Below are positions 7,792 through 14,882 of a DNA stretch of 22,439 nt, piece by piece (position 1 is the stretch's first letter; every line of letters starts with the position of its first letter). This DNA comes from CAYJPA01 sp964371945 (GTDB lineage Bacteria; Chloroflexota; Chloroflexia; Thermomicrobiales; UBA6265). A program made the position numbers and the translations under genes. Location: the NCBI GenBank assembly GCA_964371945.1, contig CAYJPA010000092.1:1-22439 (forward strand). Reading direction: 5' to 3'. The notes below the pieces were generated by a model. It did not search any database. It saw nothing but the letters and a program-made list of their open reading frames with translations, and was not told the DNA's origin.

Positions 7792-8029
7792 CTATCGTCG
7801 CGTTTGTGGAGACTGATCCTCGCTGCTCAACCTATAGCGAAGGATATCTCGAAACTCGTCGACGGAGAGCCCTGCCTGGCGAATAATCGCTCGAACCGTC
7901 CCCGTGGGCACGTCTCCTGGATGCATGGCAATTGTCACATCTTCCGGATGAGCGTCATGTCGAGGGCTCAAGTGTATCTAGACATCCTCATGGGAACGAC
8001 GACACCGTTTCAGGCACCTTCAGAGCCAT
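7792..8029 (-). pseudogene. hicA: HicA-family mRNA interferase toxin, degraded
   Basis: HicA is a small double-stranded-RNA-binding-fold ribonuclease. The C-terminal half is intact on the minus strand, from about 7977 to the stop TAG at 7792-7794. It reads HPEDVTIAMHPGDVPTGTV then RAIIRQAGLSVDEF, which is unmistakable for the family. The N-terminal part is broken. There is an in-frame TAG at 7978-7980, and family-like pieces appear in alternating frames (CLKR, then GVVVPMRMSRYT, then LSPRHDAHPED), implying at least two indels. The catalytic Gly-Ser-His motif is not intact. From the likely ATG at 8029 the span is 238 nt, not a multiple of three but close to a normal 80-residue HicA. It cannot make an active toxin as read. 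Confidence 0.75.
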
Positions 8030-8340
8030 TCAATTCTACACAACATCGGGATTCAACTGTGTGAACCTTGTCCCATAAGGCGATCGGCAAGCTCTCGTCG
8101 CTCTCTATGGCTCATTCCACCGACGGCGAACAGAAGATCCCATCGTGCCGTTGTGGCGCGACGCAGTAGAACTGAAGCATGGAACCCAGGTTGGTCTTGA
8201 GCACGCTCACCCTCTTTGCGCCAACGAGAAGGCTCAGTCCCCGGCGATCGCCACACAGACAGTCTTGGCAACCTTGTCAACTAGTTTTCGAGCGAGAACA
8301 AGCGCGTTGACTCAGGCGACTACAATCAACTCGGCTTGGT
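8030..8340. other. Spacer with no supported gene
   Basis: This stretch upstream of the hicA remnant holds only one open frame of note, 75 codons on the minus strand (8280 to 8053), ending AVGGMSHRERRELADRLMGQ. That tail looks faintly like the helical end of some antitoxins, but there is no ribosome binding site and no family match that I recognise. Fragmentary frames in both directions suggest further decayed accessory DNA. I see no RNA gene. Confidence 0.35.
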
Positions 8341-8369
8341 TTGACGATAGTTACTCCGCGGCCTATACT
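8341..8369 (+). promoter_or_regulatory. Strong sigma70-type promoter for the DUF177-rpmF-fab cluster
   Basis: TTGACG (8341-8346) and TATACT (8364-8369) are separated by exactly 17 nt, each five of six against the consensus. Transcription would start near 8376, about 93 nt before the DUF177 gene. This is one of the two best promoters in the window. It sits just after the hicAB remnant, so it re-establishes transcription downstream of the insertion. Confidence 0.75.
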
Positions 8370-8377
8370 CCGCACGT

Positions 8378-8406
8378 TGCGCCGGGGAACCCTCCGGCGC
8401 ATTTTT
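8378..8406 (+). terminator. Terminator-like hairpin at the start of the leader (possible attenuator)
   Basis: TGCGCCGG (8378-8385) pairs perfectly with CCGGCGCA (8394-8401) around an 8 nt loop, followed immediately by TTTTT (8402-8406). This is a textbook intrinsic terminator shape, yet it begins only about 2 nt after the predicted transcription start and lies ahead of the genes. It may block read-through from upstream, protect the 5' end, or act as an attenuator. Confidence 0.6.
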
Positions 8407-8424
8407 CCGCGTCCGCATCGGGCA

Positions 8425-8472
8425 ATGACGCGGTTCACAAACCAAATTCGGATGATGCGACGGACGCCATGA
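8425..8472 (+). CDS. Possible 15-codon leader ORF coupled to the DUF177 gene
   Basis: ATG 8425 opens a frame reading MTRFTNQIRMMRRTP whose TGA (8470-8472) overlaps the DUF177 ATG (8469-8471) as ATGA. The DUF177 gene has no clear Shine-Dalgarno of its own, so coupling would make sense. The peptide has no run of a single amino acid that would suggest classical attenuation. The only upstream purine stretch (TCGGGC) is weak. It could be chance. Confidence 0.25.
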   Translation: MTRFTNQIRMMRRTP

Positions 8473-9002
8473 ACCTTCACAATGAGACGGTCGTGAACGT
8501 CGCGGCGCTGCTCAAAGACCAGGTCGGATCGACGCGGATGTATCCGCTGACGTTGGACCGGTTTCAGCTGGACCAGGACCTCGTTGCGGAGGACGTGGCC
8601 GGCACGCTGAAACTGACTCGTTTGAGCGATGAGATCATCGCCAGCATCCGGGTACGAGGCGAAGTCGAGCTGGAATGCCAGCGCTGCTTGCAGATGTACC
8701 AGGAGTCATTCGAAACCAGTTTCAACGAAGAGTTTCGCCAGGCCGTCGATGTGCGAACGGGATCAGAGGTTCCGGCCGCACGCGAAGACGACGAGCGGTT
8801 CACGATCAACGATAGTCACGAGCTCGATTTCGCCGAGCCGTTGCGTCAGGAGATCCTGGTCGCATTGCCGATGAGACCGGCATGCGGGGATAAGTGCCCA
8901 GGGCCTGACATGCTTGAAACTGAAGACCCGGAACCGGACGGGGCAGCGGACAATCGTTTTGCCGCACTCGCCGCACTGCTGAACGACGAATCGTCGTCGT
9001 GA
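8469..9002 (+). CDS. DUF177 (YceD-like) zinc-ribbon-type protein
   Basis: DUF177/YceD proteins occur beside rpmF in most bacteria and have been linked to 23S rRNA maturation; the biochemical role here is inferred from family and neighbour. The 177-residue product starts MNLHNETVVNVAALLKDQVG. It has the central family pattern GTLKLTRLSDEIIASIRVRG, then the cysteine pair ELECQRCLQ and a second pair in ACGDKCPG, separated by an acidic segment (LDFAEPLRQEILVALPM). It ends DNRFAALAALL, the usual tail. The open frame runs back to 8145, but the residues before 8469 translate the promoter and hairpin and are not coding. rpmF follows 21 nt later. Confidence 0.88.
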   Translation: MNLHNETVVNVAALLKDQVGSTRMYPLTLDRFQLDQDLVAEDVAGTLKLTRLSDEIIASIRVRGEVELECQRCLQMYQESFETSFNEEFRQAVDVRTGSEVPAAREDDERFTINDSHELDFAEPLRQEILVALPMRPACGDKCPGPDMLETEDPEPDGAADNRFAALAALLNDESSS

Positions 9003-9023
9003 GGATTTACGAGGAGTTGAGTC

Positions 9024-9224
9024 ATGGGCGCGCTTCCTAAACAGAGAATCAGCCGGCACCGCCAGGGCAATCGCCGGCGCCACATCTTTATTGCGCCGGT
9101 TCACCTGGTCGAATGCCGGAACTGCCGAGAGCTCAAGCGCCCGCATCACGTTTGCCCAAGCTGCGGTTGGTACAACGGCCGCCAGGTGATCGAAATTGCC
9201 GAGCGCAAGCGTCGCGAAGAGTAG
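9024..9224 (+). CDS. rpmF: 50S ribosomal protein L32 (bL32), zinc-binding form
   Basis: This is a small structural protein of the large subunit. The 66-residue product starts MGALPKQRISRHRQGNRRRH, a variant of the usual MAVPKxxxSxxRxxxRRxHW. It carries a four-cysteine zinc ribbon, CRNC and CPSC, spaced as in L32. ATG 9024 has GAGGAG about 7 nt upstream. It is coupled to the DUF177 gene in the common DUF177-rpmF-fab order, though plsX is missing between rpmF and fabH. Confidence 0.96.
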   Translation: MGALPKQRISRHRQGNRRRHIFIAPVHLVECRNCRELKRPHHVCPSCGWYNGRQVIEIAERKRREE

Positions 9225-9234
9225 ATTGCGTTCA

Positions 9235-9347
9235 AACGACGGCCGATCTGACCGAAAAGCTGGGTCGGTCGTTGCGCGTTATCCCTCACTCGCGTCACAC
9301 TGACCGCGTGCGAACTGTGGCCGTTTGGAAACGCACGCGCCGGTCAG
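9235..9347 (+). promoter_or_regulatory. Two stem-loops in the rpmF-fabH spacer
   Basis: Stem-loop 1 pairs AACGAC (9235-9240) with GTCGTT (9268-9273) and GACC (9250-9253) with GGTC (9263-9266). Stem-loop 2 pairs CTGACCG + CGTGCG (9300-9312) with CGCACG (9332-9337) and CGGTCAG (9341-9347), leaving a 3 nt bulge. CTGACCG also occurs directly at 9248-9254. There is no T-run, so simple termination is unlikely. Possible roles are RNA processing, a translational control element or a regulator binding site for fabH. Confidence 0.45.
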
Positions 9348-9395
9348 GACCACGGTTTCCCGTCTAACCGTTGCCAGCGCTTGAGAGGCTCGATC

Positions 9396-10445
9396 ATGCG
9401 AAATGCGGCGATCACCGGTTGGGGCATGGCTGTCCCCGAGCGCGTGATGACCAACGCCGAGCTCGAGCGGATGGTCGATACGTCCGATGAATGGATCGTC
9501 AGCCGGACCGGGATCAAGGAACGGCACGTCGTCGGCCCACAAGACAGCAGCACCTCCCTTGCCACCGCGGCCGCCCGCCAGGCACTTGACCGGGCGGGTC
9601 TCGACGCCACCGACATTGATTTGATCATTGTCGGAACCTGCACACCCGATCAGTTCCTGGTTTCGCAAGCCTGTCTCGTTCAGGCCGAGCTCGGTGGCAA
9701 CGCCGCCGCGTTCGATCTTGGCGCCGCCTGTTCTGGATTTGTCTACGCGCTTGCGACCGGCAGCCAGTTCGTGCAGACCGGGCTCTACCGGCGTGTGCTC
9801 GTTATTGGCGTTGACACCCTTACCCGCTTTGTCGATTACACCGACCGCACGACCTGCGTGCTCTTTGGCGACGGCGCCGGAGCAGTCGTGCTCGAAGCGA
9901 CAGATGAACCCCGCGGTTTGCTTTCCACCGTTCTTGGCGCTGACGGCGCCGGCAACAAGCATCTTTATATCCCCGGTTGGGGCGGATACGTCCCAGAATC
10001 CGCCGGCATCTTCCCGGAGTACCGTCCCTATTTGCAGATGAACGGCCAGGAAGTCTTCCGATTCGCGGTTCGGGTCATGGGCGACGCCGCGGTTGAAGCG
10101 GTCGAAAAGGCGGGACTGACGTTTGCCGATATCGGTATGCTCATTCCCCATCAAGCGAACGCCCGCATCATCGACGCGGCGGCACGGCGGCTCGATTTGC
10201 CGCGAGATCGCGTCTGGATGAATCTCGACCGCTACGGCAACACGTCAGCCGCAACTATTCCGATCGCCTTATGTGAAGTAGAAGCATCCGGACGAATTGA
10301 AGAAGGCGACAACCTCGTCTTCGTCGCGTTTGGCGGTGGTCTCTCCTGGGCGGCTGGCGTCGTTCGCTGGGGAACGGCCGGGGTTCAGCGCAAAGTCTCC
10401 AGGGTTCAGTCTACGAATGGGGTTGCGGTCGCCGCCGGAGCGTAG
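9396..10445 (+). CDS. fabH: Beta-ketoacyl-ACP synthase III
   Basis: FabH condenses acetyl-CoA or branched acyl-CoA with malonyl-ACP to begin type II fatty acid synthesis. The 349-residue product has a thiolase fold with the catalytic triad in the expected places: Cys112 in DLGAACSGFVYAL, His252 in IPHQANARI and Asn282 in YGNTSAATIPIAL. The glycine-rich end is VFVAFGGGLSWAAGV. ATG 9396 follows GAGAGG by 7 nt and gives the usual start (MRNAAITGWGMAVPERVM). About 20 residues after the conserved end (from VQRKVSRVQS) look like a loose extension. Primer preference cannot be judged. fabG follows after 36 nt. Confidence 0.96.
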   Translation: MRNAAITGWGMAVPERVMTNAELERMVDTSDEWIVSRTGIKERHVVGPQDSSTSLATAAARQALDRAGLDATDIDLIIVGTCTPDQFLVSQACLVQAELGGNAAAFDLGAACSGFVYALATGSQFVQTGLYRRVLVIGVDTLTRFVDYTDRTTCVLFGDGAGAVVLEATDEPRGLLSTVLGADGAGNKHLYIPGWGGYVPESAGIFPEYRPYLQMNGQEVFRFAVRVMGDAAVEAVEKAGLTFADIGMLIPHQANARIIDAAARRLDLPRDRVWMNLDRYGNTSAATIPIALCEVEASGRIEEGDNLVFVAFGGGLSWAAGVVRWGTAGVQRKVSRVQSTNGVAVAAGA

Positions 10446-10481
10446 TCTTTCGGCTAGAAGCTGGGTTTTGGGAGGGTCGAG

Positions 10482-11228
10482 ATGTCGGAGCGGGCAAAGG
10501 TTGCGGTTGTTACCGGGGGAACTCGAGGCATCGGCCTCGCGATCGCGCAGCGTATGGCCGCTGACGGCTTCGATCTCTTGGTCAGCTATCGCGGCGACGA
10601 TGCCGCGGCCGAACAGGCAAAGACATTACTCGGTGAATCCAAGGGCCGGGTCGAGATCATGGCCGCCGATGTTTCAACCGCGGATGGAGCGGGCGCCTTG
10701 ATCGAGGCGGCGATGTCGCAATTCGGGCAAATCGATGCGCTGATCAATAATGCCGGCATTACACGGGACACGCTGGTCATGCGCATGACCGAAGAAGATT
10801 GGGACGCGGTGCTCTCGACCAATCTCAAAGGCGCGTTCCTGTGCGCGAAAGCCGCGATTCGTCCCATGCTCCGCGCCCGCACTGGCCGGATCGTGAACAT
10901 GACTTCCGTGGTCGGGATCGTCGGCAACGCGGGTCAAGTCAACTACGCTTCGGCCAAGGCCGGACTGATCGGGTTGACCAAATCGCTTGCAAAAGAAGTT
11001 GGCTCCCGCGGTATCACGGTCAATGCGGTCGCGCCCGGATTCATCGAAACCCGGTTGACCGATGTGCTCCCGCGGGAATTGAAGGACAATCTTCTCAAGA
11101 ACACGCCGCTGGGCCGCTTTGGCACGCCTGACGACATCGCGGGCGCGGTGGCGTTCCTAGCTTCAAAAGATGCGGCTTTCATCACCGGGCACGTCTTGAC
11201 CGTCGACGGCGGTCTTTTCATGCCGTAA
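10482..11228 (+). CDS. fabG: 3-oxoacyl-ACP reductase
   Basis: FabG reduces beta-ketoacyl-ACP with NADPH in fatty acid elongation. The 248-residue short-chain dehydrogenase has the cofactor motif TGGTRGIGLAIA and the NNAG motif. Its catalytic triad is Ser142, Tyr155 and Lys159 (YASAKAG), with exact FabG spacing. The FabG-type ending is FLASKDAAFITGHVLTVDGG. ATG 10482 has GGAGGG 5 nt upstream. Its place between fabH and accC supports the fatty-acid role over other SDR reductases. Confidence 0.95.
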   Translation: MSERAKVAVVTGGTRGIGLAIAQRMAADGFDLLVSYRGDDAAAEQAKTLLGESKGRVEIMAADVSTADGAGALIEAAMSQFGQIDALINNAGITRDTLVMRMTEEDWDAVLSTNLKGAFLCAKAAIRPMLRARTGRIVNMTSVVGIVGNAGQVNYASAKAGLIGLTKSLAKEVGSRGITVNAVAPGFIETRLTDVLPRELKDNLLKNTPLGRFGTPDDIAGAVAFLASKDAAFITGHVLTVDGGLFMP

Positions 11229-11249
11229 CAGGAGCTACAACACCCACTG

Positions 11250-12644
11250 ATGCCACCATTTCGCAAAGTTCTGATTGCCAACCGGGGTGAAATCGCGCTG
11301 CGGGTGCTTCGCGCCTGCCGCGATCTCAACGTGCCCGCGGTCGTCGCCTACAGCGAGATCGATCGCGATTCGCTTGCCGTTCGCCTCGCGAACGAGGCGG
11401 TGTGCATCGGCCCCGCGGCCGCCTCTCGCTCGTACACCAGTATTCCCGCGATTATCAGCGCGGCACTGGTCACCGGTTGCGATGCACTCCACCCCGGATA
11501 CGGCTTTCTCGCCGAGAACGCCTATCTCGCGGATATCTGCACTCAGGTTGGAGTTACCTTCATCGGGCCTCCGGCCGATGTCATTACCAAGATGGGCGAC
11601 AAGTCCGAAGCGCGCCGTCTCATGCGCGACGCGGGCGTTCCATTGCTACCCGGCAGCGACGGAGTAGTTCAGAACCTGGGCGAAGCGCGCGCCGCGGCGA
11701 AGAAGATCGGGTTTCCGGTCATCATCAAGGCGGTTGCAGGCGGCGGCGGCCGCGGCATGAGGGTCGCGCGCAACGATGCCGAGCTGACCCGGCTCCTCCC
11801 GGTCGCCCAATCTGAGGCGGAGGCGGCATTCGCCAACGGCGATGTTTATCTCGAGCGCTACCTCGATCGCCCGCGTCACGTTGAGGTACAGGTGCTCGCC
11901 GACCACCACGGTCATGTCTACTCAATCGGTGAGCGCGATTGCTCGCTCCAGCGACGGCACCAAAAGGTGCTCGAAGAGGCACCGGCGCCCAATCTCAACA
12001 AGAAGGTTCGCGAATCGCTGCTTCGAGCAGCGGCCAAGGGCGCGAAGGCGGCGGGATATCGAAGCGCCGGCACGCTCGAGTTTTTGCTTGACCGCGAGGG
12101 CCACTTCTACTTCATGGAGATGAACACGCGAATCCAGGTCGAGCACCCGGTCACCGAAATGGTCACTGGTATCGATCTGGTCACCGCGCAGATAAGGATC
12201 GCGAGCGGCGAACCACTTCAGATCGACGAGCGCAAGCTCGAGCCCAATGGACACGCGATCGAAGTCCGGCTGACGGCAGAAGACGCGAAGAATGACTTCT
12301 CGCCAAGCGTCGGCACGATCGACACGTATCTGGCGCCTGGCGGACCCGGGATTCGGGTCGATTCACACCTCTATTCCGGCTACAGCGTGCCGCCGAACTA
12401 CGATTCTCTCTTAGGGAAGATCATCGCCTGGGGGCGCGACCGTACAGAAGCCATTGCCCGGCTTGACCGCGCGCTCGAGGAAACGATCATCACCGGCGTC
12501 ACCACCACGGCCGGCTTTCATCGCACTATTCTGGCCGACGAGGGTTTTGCCCGCGGCGATGTCCACACCGGCTTCGTGCCCGAATTCCTCGACCGGCAAT
12601 CGGACGCGACGACAACTGAGGCGGAGTCGCTTGGCGGCGATTGA
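11250..12644 (+). CDS. accC: Biotin carboxylase subunit of acetyl-CoA carboxylase
   Basis: AccC carboxylates the biotin of the carrier protein AccB using ATP and bicarbonate, the first half-reaction of malonyl-CoA formation. The 464-residue product starts with the pre-ATP-grasp fold (KVLIANRGEIALRVLRACRD) and has HPGYGFLAENA. The ATP-grasp glycine loop is KAVAGGGGRGMRVA, and the metal and catalytic segment is EMNTRIQVEHPVTEM around residues 290-300. No biotinyl domain is attached, so a separate AccB is needed; it is not in this window. ATG 11250 lies 21 nt after fabG; AGGAG is 15 nt upstream, a rather long spacing. The alternative, a carboxylase of another acyl-CoA or pyruvate, is less likely given the fab neighbours. 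Confidence 0.93.
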   Translation: MPPFRKVLIANRGEIALRVLRACRDLNVPAVVAYSEIDRDSLAVRLANEAVCIGPAAASRSYTSIPAIISAALVTGCDALHPGYGFLAENAYLADICTQVGVTFIGPPADVITKMGDKSEARRLMRDAGVPLLPGSDGVVQNLGEARAAAKKIGFPVIIKAVAGGGGRGMRVARNDAELTRLLPVAQSEAEAAFANGDVYLERYLDRPRHVEVQVLADHHGHVYSIGERDCSLQRRHQKVLEEAPAPNLNKKVRESLLRAAAKGAKAAGYRSAGTLEFLLDREGHFYFMEMNTRIQVEHPVTEMVTGIDLVTAQIRIASGEPLQIDERKLEPNGHAIEVRLTAEDAKNDFSPSVGTIDTYLAPGGPGIRVDSHLYSGYSVPPNYDSLLGKIIAWGRDRTEAIARLDRALEETIITGVTTTAGFHRTILADEGFARGDVHTGFVPEFLDRQSDATTTEAESLGGD

Positions 12645-12658
12645 TCACGCGGTATCAT
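12631..12658 (+). promoter_or_regulatory. Possible promoter for nusB
   Basis: TTGGCG (12631-12636) and TATCAT (12653-12658) are separated by 16 nt and overlap the accC stop codon. The inverted repeat GTGATCG/CGATCAC (12665-12671 and 12686-12692) begins at the predicted transcription start and could be an operator or leader hairpin. An isolated TTGACA at 12701 has no matching -10 box. Confidence 0.4.
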
Positions 12659-12784
12659 GGAGTGGTGATCGGGCATCAACATCCGCGATCACCCGGTTCA
12701 TTGACAATCAAGCTCCGTCCGCGGCTGGGTTTGCGTCCGCGCACAGGTATGAAATGACGCGCTGCGTCGGGAACGAAACATCGA

Positions 12785-13312
12785 ATGAGCGACGATAGCG
12801 AAACTTTCCAGGACGAGAATTTGGCACCAGCTGAGCCGGACCCATCGTCCAAGAAGAAATCCTCCAAACCGCGCCGGGAGACTCGCTCGCCCCAAAACCA
12901 ACGGCGACATCAGGCGCGAGAGCTAGCACTGCAAATCCTGTATGAGGTCGATGTCACCGATCACAGCGCAGATGAAGTACTGGCTCGAACCCGCGCTCAG
13001 CATGCGACCCCGGAAGAAGCATTCGCTTACCTGGCATCGCTGGTGCACGGCGTGCACGCGGACGCGGATCGCATCGACACACACATTGCAGCCGCGGCGC
13101 CGGCGTTTCCGGTTGCTCAACTGCCTCCGGTCGATCGTAACGTGCTCAGGGTGGCGATCTTCGAGCTCCTCAATCATGAGGACGTGCCGCCGAAGGCGGC
13201 GATCAACGAGGCAATCGACCTCGCCAAGCGCTATGGCGGCGACAATTCGGGAAAATTCGTGAACGGCGTACTTGGCACGGTCTTCAGCCGGATCGCCGCG
13301 CAACAGAGCTAG
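12785..13312 (+). CDS. nusB: Transcription antitermination factor NusB
   Basis: NusB binds boxA RNA with S10 (NusE) in the rRNA antitermination complex. The 175-residue product has a polar, probably disordered N-terminal extension of about 40 residues with a Lys/Arg-rich stretch (SSKKKSSKPRRE). The all-helical NusB core follows: RRHQARELALQILYEVDV, then LPPVDRNVLRVAIFELL, PPKAAINEAIDLAKRYGG and FVNGVLGTVF, all conserved landmarks. ATG 12785 has only a weak purine stretch upstream. It stands between the fab genes and acpP but is separated by spacers on both sides, so it may be its own unit. Confidence 0.94.
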   Translation: MSDDSETFQDENLAPAEPDPSSKKKSSKPRRETRSPQNQRRHQARELALQILYEVDVTDHSADEVLARTRAQHATPEEAFAYLASLVHGVHADADRIDTHIAAAAPAFPVAQLPPVDRNVLRVAIFELLNHEDVPPKAAINEAIDLAKRYGGDNSGKFVNGVLGTVFSRIAAQQS

Positions 13313-13379
13313 GCCGGCAAATCCAGCGAGAACCCGCCCTGATTCTGCTCGCGCGAGGCTTCCTCTCAAGCCGCCTTGA

Positions 13380-13409
13380 TTGGTTTGCCCATTGAGCGTC
13401 GTGTATCAT
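13380..13409 (+). promoter_or_regulatory. Possible promoter for acpP
   Basis: TTGGTT (13380-13385) and TATCAT (13404-13409) are separated by 18 nt, with TG directly before the -10 box. The leader to acpP would be about 175 nt. The rest of the 277 nt nusB-acpP spacer shows no gene that I can support. Confidence 0.35.
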
Positions 13410-13576
13410 CACGCGCGACGCTACCGCACGAGCTACGCTTGATCGATCGTGGAAACGATTGGGGCGGCACGCGGTAGCGAGTATTGGCGAAAGAGGTCCC
13501 GGTTCCCGTCCACGGCGGATTGCCGAGCGGGCGGGAGTCTCAAGCGATGACGAATGGCGGCCTTCGCTGCCACGTC

Positions 13577-13592
13577 GGAGGTGGTTGGGTTG
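13577..13592 (+). promoter_or_regulatory. Ribosome binding site that fixes a TTG start for acpP
   Basis: GGAGGT (13577-13582) is a full Shine-Dalgarno 7 nt before TTG 13590. The upstream in-frame ATG at 13554 would make the core anti-SD match part of the coding region and add 12 residues not seen in ACPs, so TTG is the better start. Confidence 0.75.
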
Positions 13593-13826
13593 GCATCGGT
13601 CTACGAACGGGTCCGCGGCATTGTCGCTGAGCGGCTTGGCGTCGATGAAGAAAAAGTGACGATGGAAGCGGAGTTCATTGGCGATCTCAATGCCGATTCG
13701 TTGGATCTCGTCGAGGTGATCATGGCCATGGAGCAGGAGTTCGACATCGAGATCAAGGACGAGGAGGCGGAGAGCATCCGCTCCGTCACTGATGCGGTGA
13801 ACTTCATCGAGGAGCATTCAAGCTAA
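13590..13826 (+). CDS. acpP: Acyl carrier protein
   Basis: ACP carries growing acyl chains on a 4'-phosphopantetheine arm. From TTG 13590 the product is 78 residues, the normal length, and begins MASVYERVRGIVAERLGV. It is strongly acidic and has the attachment motif DLNADSLDLVEV with Ser37. It ends SVTDAVNFIEEHSS, the fourth helix typical of AcpP. The TTG start is favoured by the full Shine-Dalgarno 7 nt upstream. It works with the fabH, fabG and accC products encoded upstream, and its prosthetic group derives from CoA (coaD). The usual fabF or rnc partner next to acpP is absent. Confidence 0.96.
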   Translation: MASVYERVRGIVAERLGVDEEKVTMEAEFIGDLNADSLDLVEVIMAMEQEFDIEIKDEEAESIRSVTDAVNFIEEHSS

Positions 13827-13914
13827 GGGTCAGGCCGGGTTGAGCATTTGCCCGACCGAAATGGACCACGCGGTGCATCGTGAGCGTCTGCTGCGAGTGC
13901 CGGAGCCGGCCAGA

Positions 13915-13942
13915 CTGGAGCGGACAGGAATGTCCGCTCCAG
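13915..13942. repeat. Perfect 12-bp inverted repeat (REP-like hairpin)
   Basis: CTGGAGCGGACA (13915-13926) and TGTCCGCTCCAG (13931-13942) are perfect reverse complements around GGAA. No T-run follows on either strand, so it is not a typical terminator. It lies in the acpP-tatC spacer. Its compact, symmetric form is that of dispersed palindromic elements. Confidence 0.6.
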
Positions 13943-14047
13943 TAGCAATACAAACGATTGAATAACGTTCGGCGGTCGATTTATTCGATGAATCCGTTTT
14001 GGCGGCAGGAGTGAACTGAAGAGGTCGCACGTTTTGGAGCAAATTCG

Positions 14048-14869
14048 ATGGCTCGCTCAATAAGCGTTCCGAAAATACCAAATCCGCTTTCTCGGAAACC
14101 TCAGATTCCAGATGAGGAGTACGAAGACGTTTTCGAGGAGATGACGCTCGGTCAGCACCTCGAGGAACTTCGTTCTCGAGTCTGGAAAACGTGCATTTCA
14201 ATTGCCGGCGCCTTCATTATTGGACTCTTCCTCGCGAGCCCGGCGCTCAAGTTGGTCAAAGACACTGCCAACATTCCAGGCGGCTTCGACGTCAACGAGG
14301 CGACGGAGCCGATCACCGACTTTTTCAAAATCGCGCTCTATATGGCGATCTCGATCGCGCTCCCGGTGATCTTTTACCAGGCATTCGCGTTTATATCGCC
14401 GGGCCTTACACGTAAAGAAAAACGGATCATCTACGGTTCGTTGCCGTTCGTCGTGATCCTGTTCGCAATGGGTGCCGCGTTTGCGTTCTTCCTGGCAATT
14501 CCACGGGCTCTATCGTTCCTTTCCGGTTTTATGAGCGGCACCTTTGAATATTCGCCCACGGCTGGCAGTATTTTCAGCTTTTACATACAGGTCACCCTGG
14601 GTATGGGCATTGCATTTGAGCTCCCGGTGCTCATGTATTTGCTTGCGCGGATCGGCATTGTGTCGCCCAAGCGCATGTCGGCATCACGCCGGTATGCCGC
14701 GGTCGCCGTTTTGATCGCGGCCGCTTTGATTACGCCGACGCCGGACCCATTCAATATGCTCTTTGTTGCCGCTCCGATCTATGCGTTGTATGAAATTGGC
14801 ATCATCTTCGCGAAACTCGGCTACCGCAAACACATGAAATCACGGCCGGATTCGCTCGCAACCGTATAA
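14048..14869 (+). CDS. tatC: Sec-independent protein translocase TatC
   Basis: TatC is the membrane receptor for twin-arginine signal peptides. The 273-residue product has a 30-residue polar N-terminus, then the conserved cytoplasmic MTLGQHLEELRSRVWKT and six predicted membrane segments. The first is ISIAGAFIIGLFLAS and the second is IALYMAISIALPVIFYQAFAF. The cytoplasmic loop is SPGLTRKEKR. The late conserved segments are IQVTLGMGIAFELPVLMYLLA and ITPTPDPFNMLFVAAPIYALYEI. ATG 14048 has GGAG 8 nt upstream. tatA/B is not in the window, and the gene appears to be a single unit ending at the shared terminator. Confidence 0.95.
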   Translation: MARSISVPKIPNPLSRKPQIPDEEYEDVFEEMTLGQHLEELRSRVWKTCISIAGAFIIGLFLASPALKLVKDTANIPGGFDVNEATEPITDFFKIALYMAISIALPVIFYQAFAFISPGLTRKEKRIIYGSLPFVVILFAMGAAFAFFLAIPRALSFLSGFMSGTFEYSPTAGSIFSFYIQVTLGMGIAFELPVLMYLLARIGIVSPKRMSASRRYAAVAVLIAAALITPTPDPFNMLFVAAPIYALYEIGIIFAKLGYRKHMKSRPDSLATV

Positions 14870-14882
14870 CCACAAAATGCCG

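Noticed and set aside
8053..8280. 75-codon minus-strand frame upstream of the hicA remnant
   Set aside because: Its end looks slightly like an antitoxin helix, but it has no ribosome binding site and no family I can name, so it is not listed as a gene.
9279..10154. 291-codon open frame on the minus strand opposite fabH
   Set aside because: It overlaps the FabH catalytic region completely and shows no family motif.
13284..13817. 177-codon minus-strand frame over the acpP region
   Set aside because: It lies antisense to acpP and the nusB end, with low-complexity Arg/Ser content and no motif.
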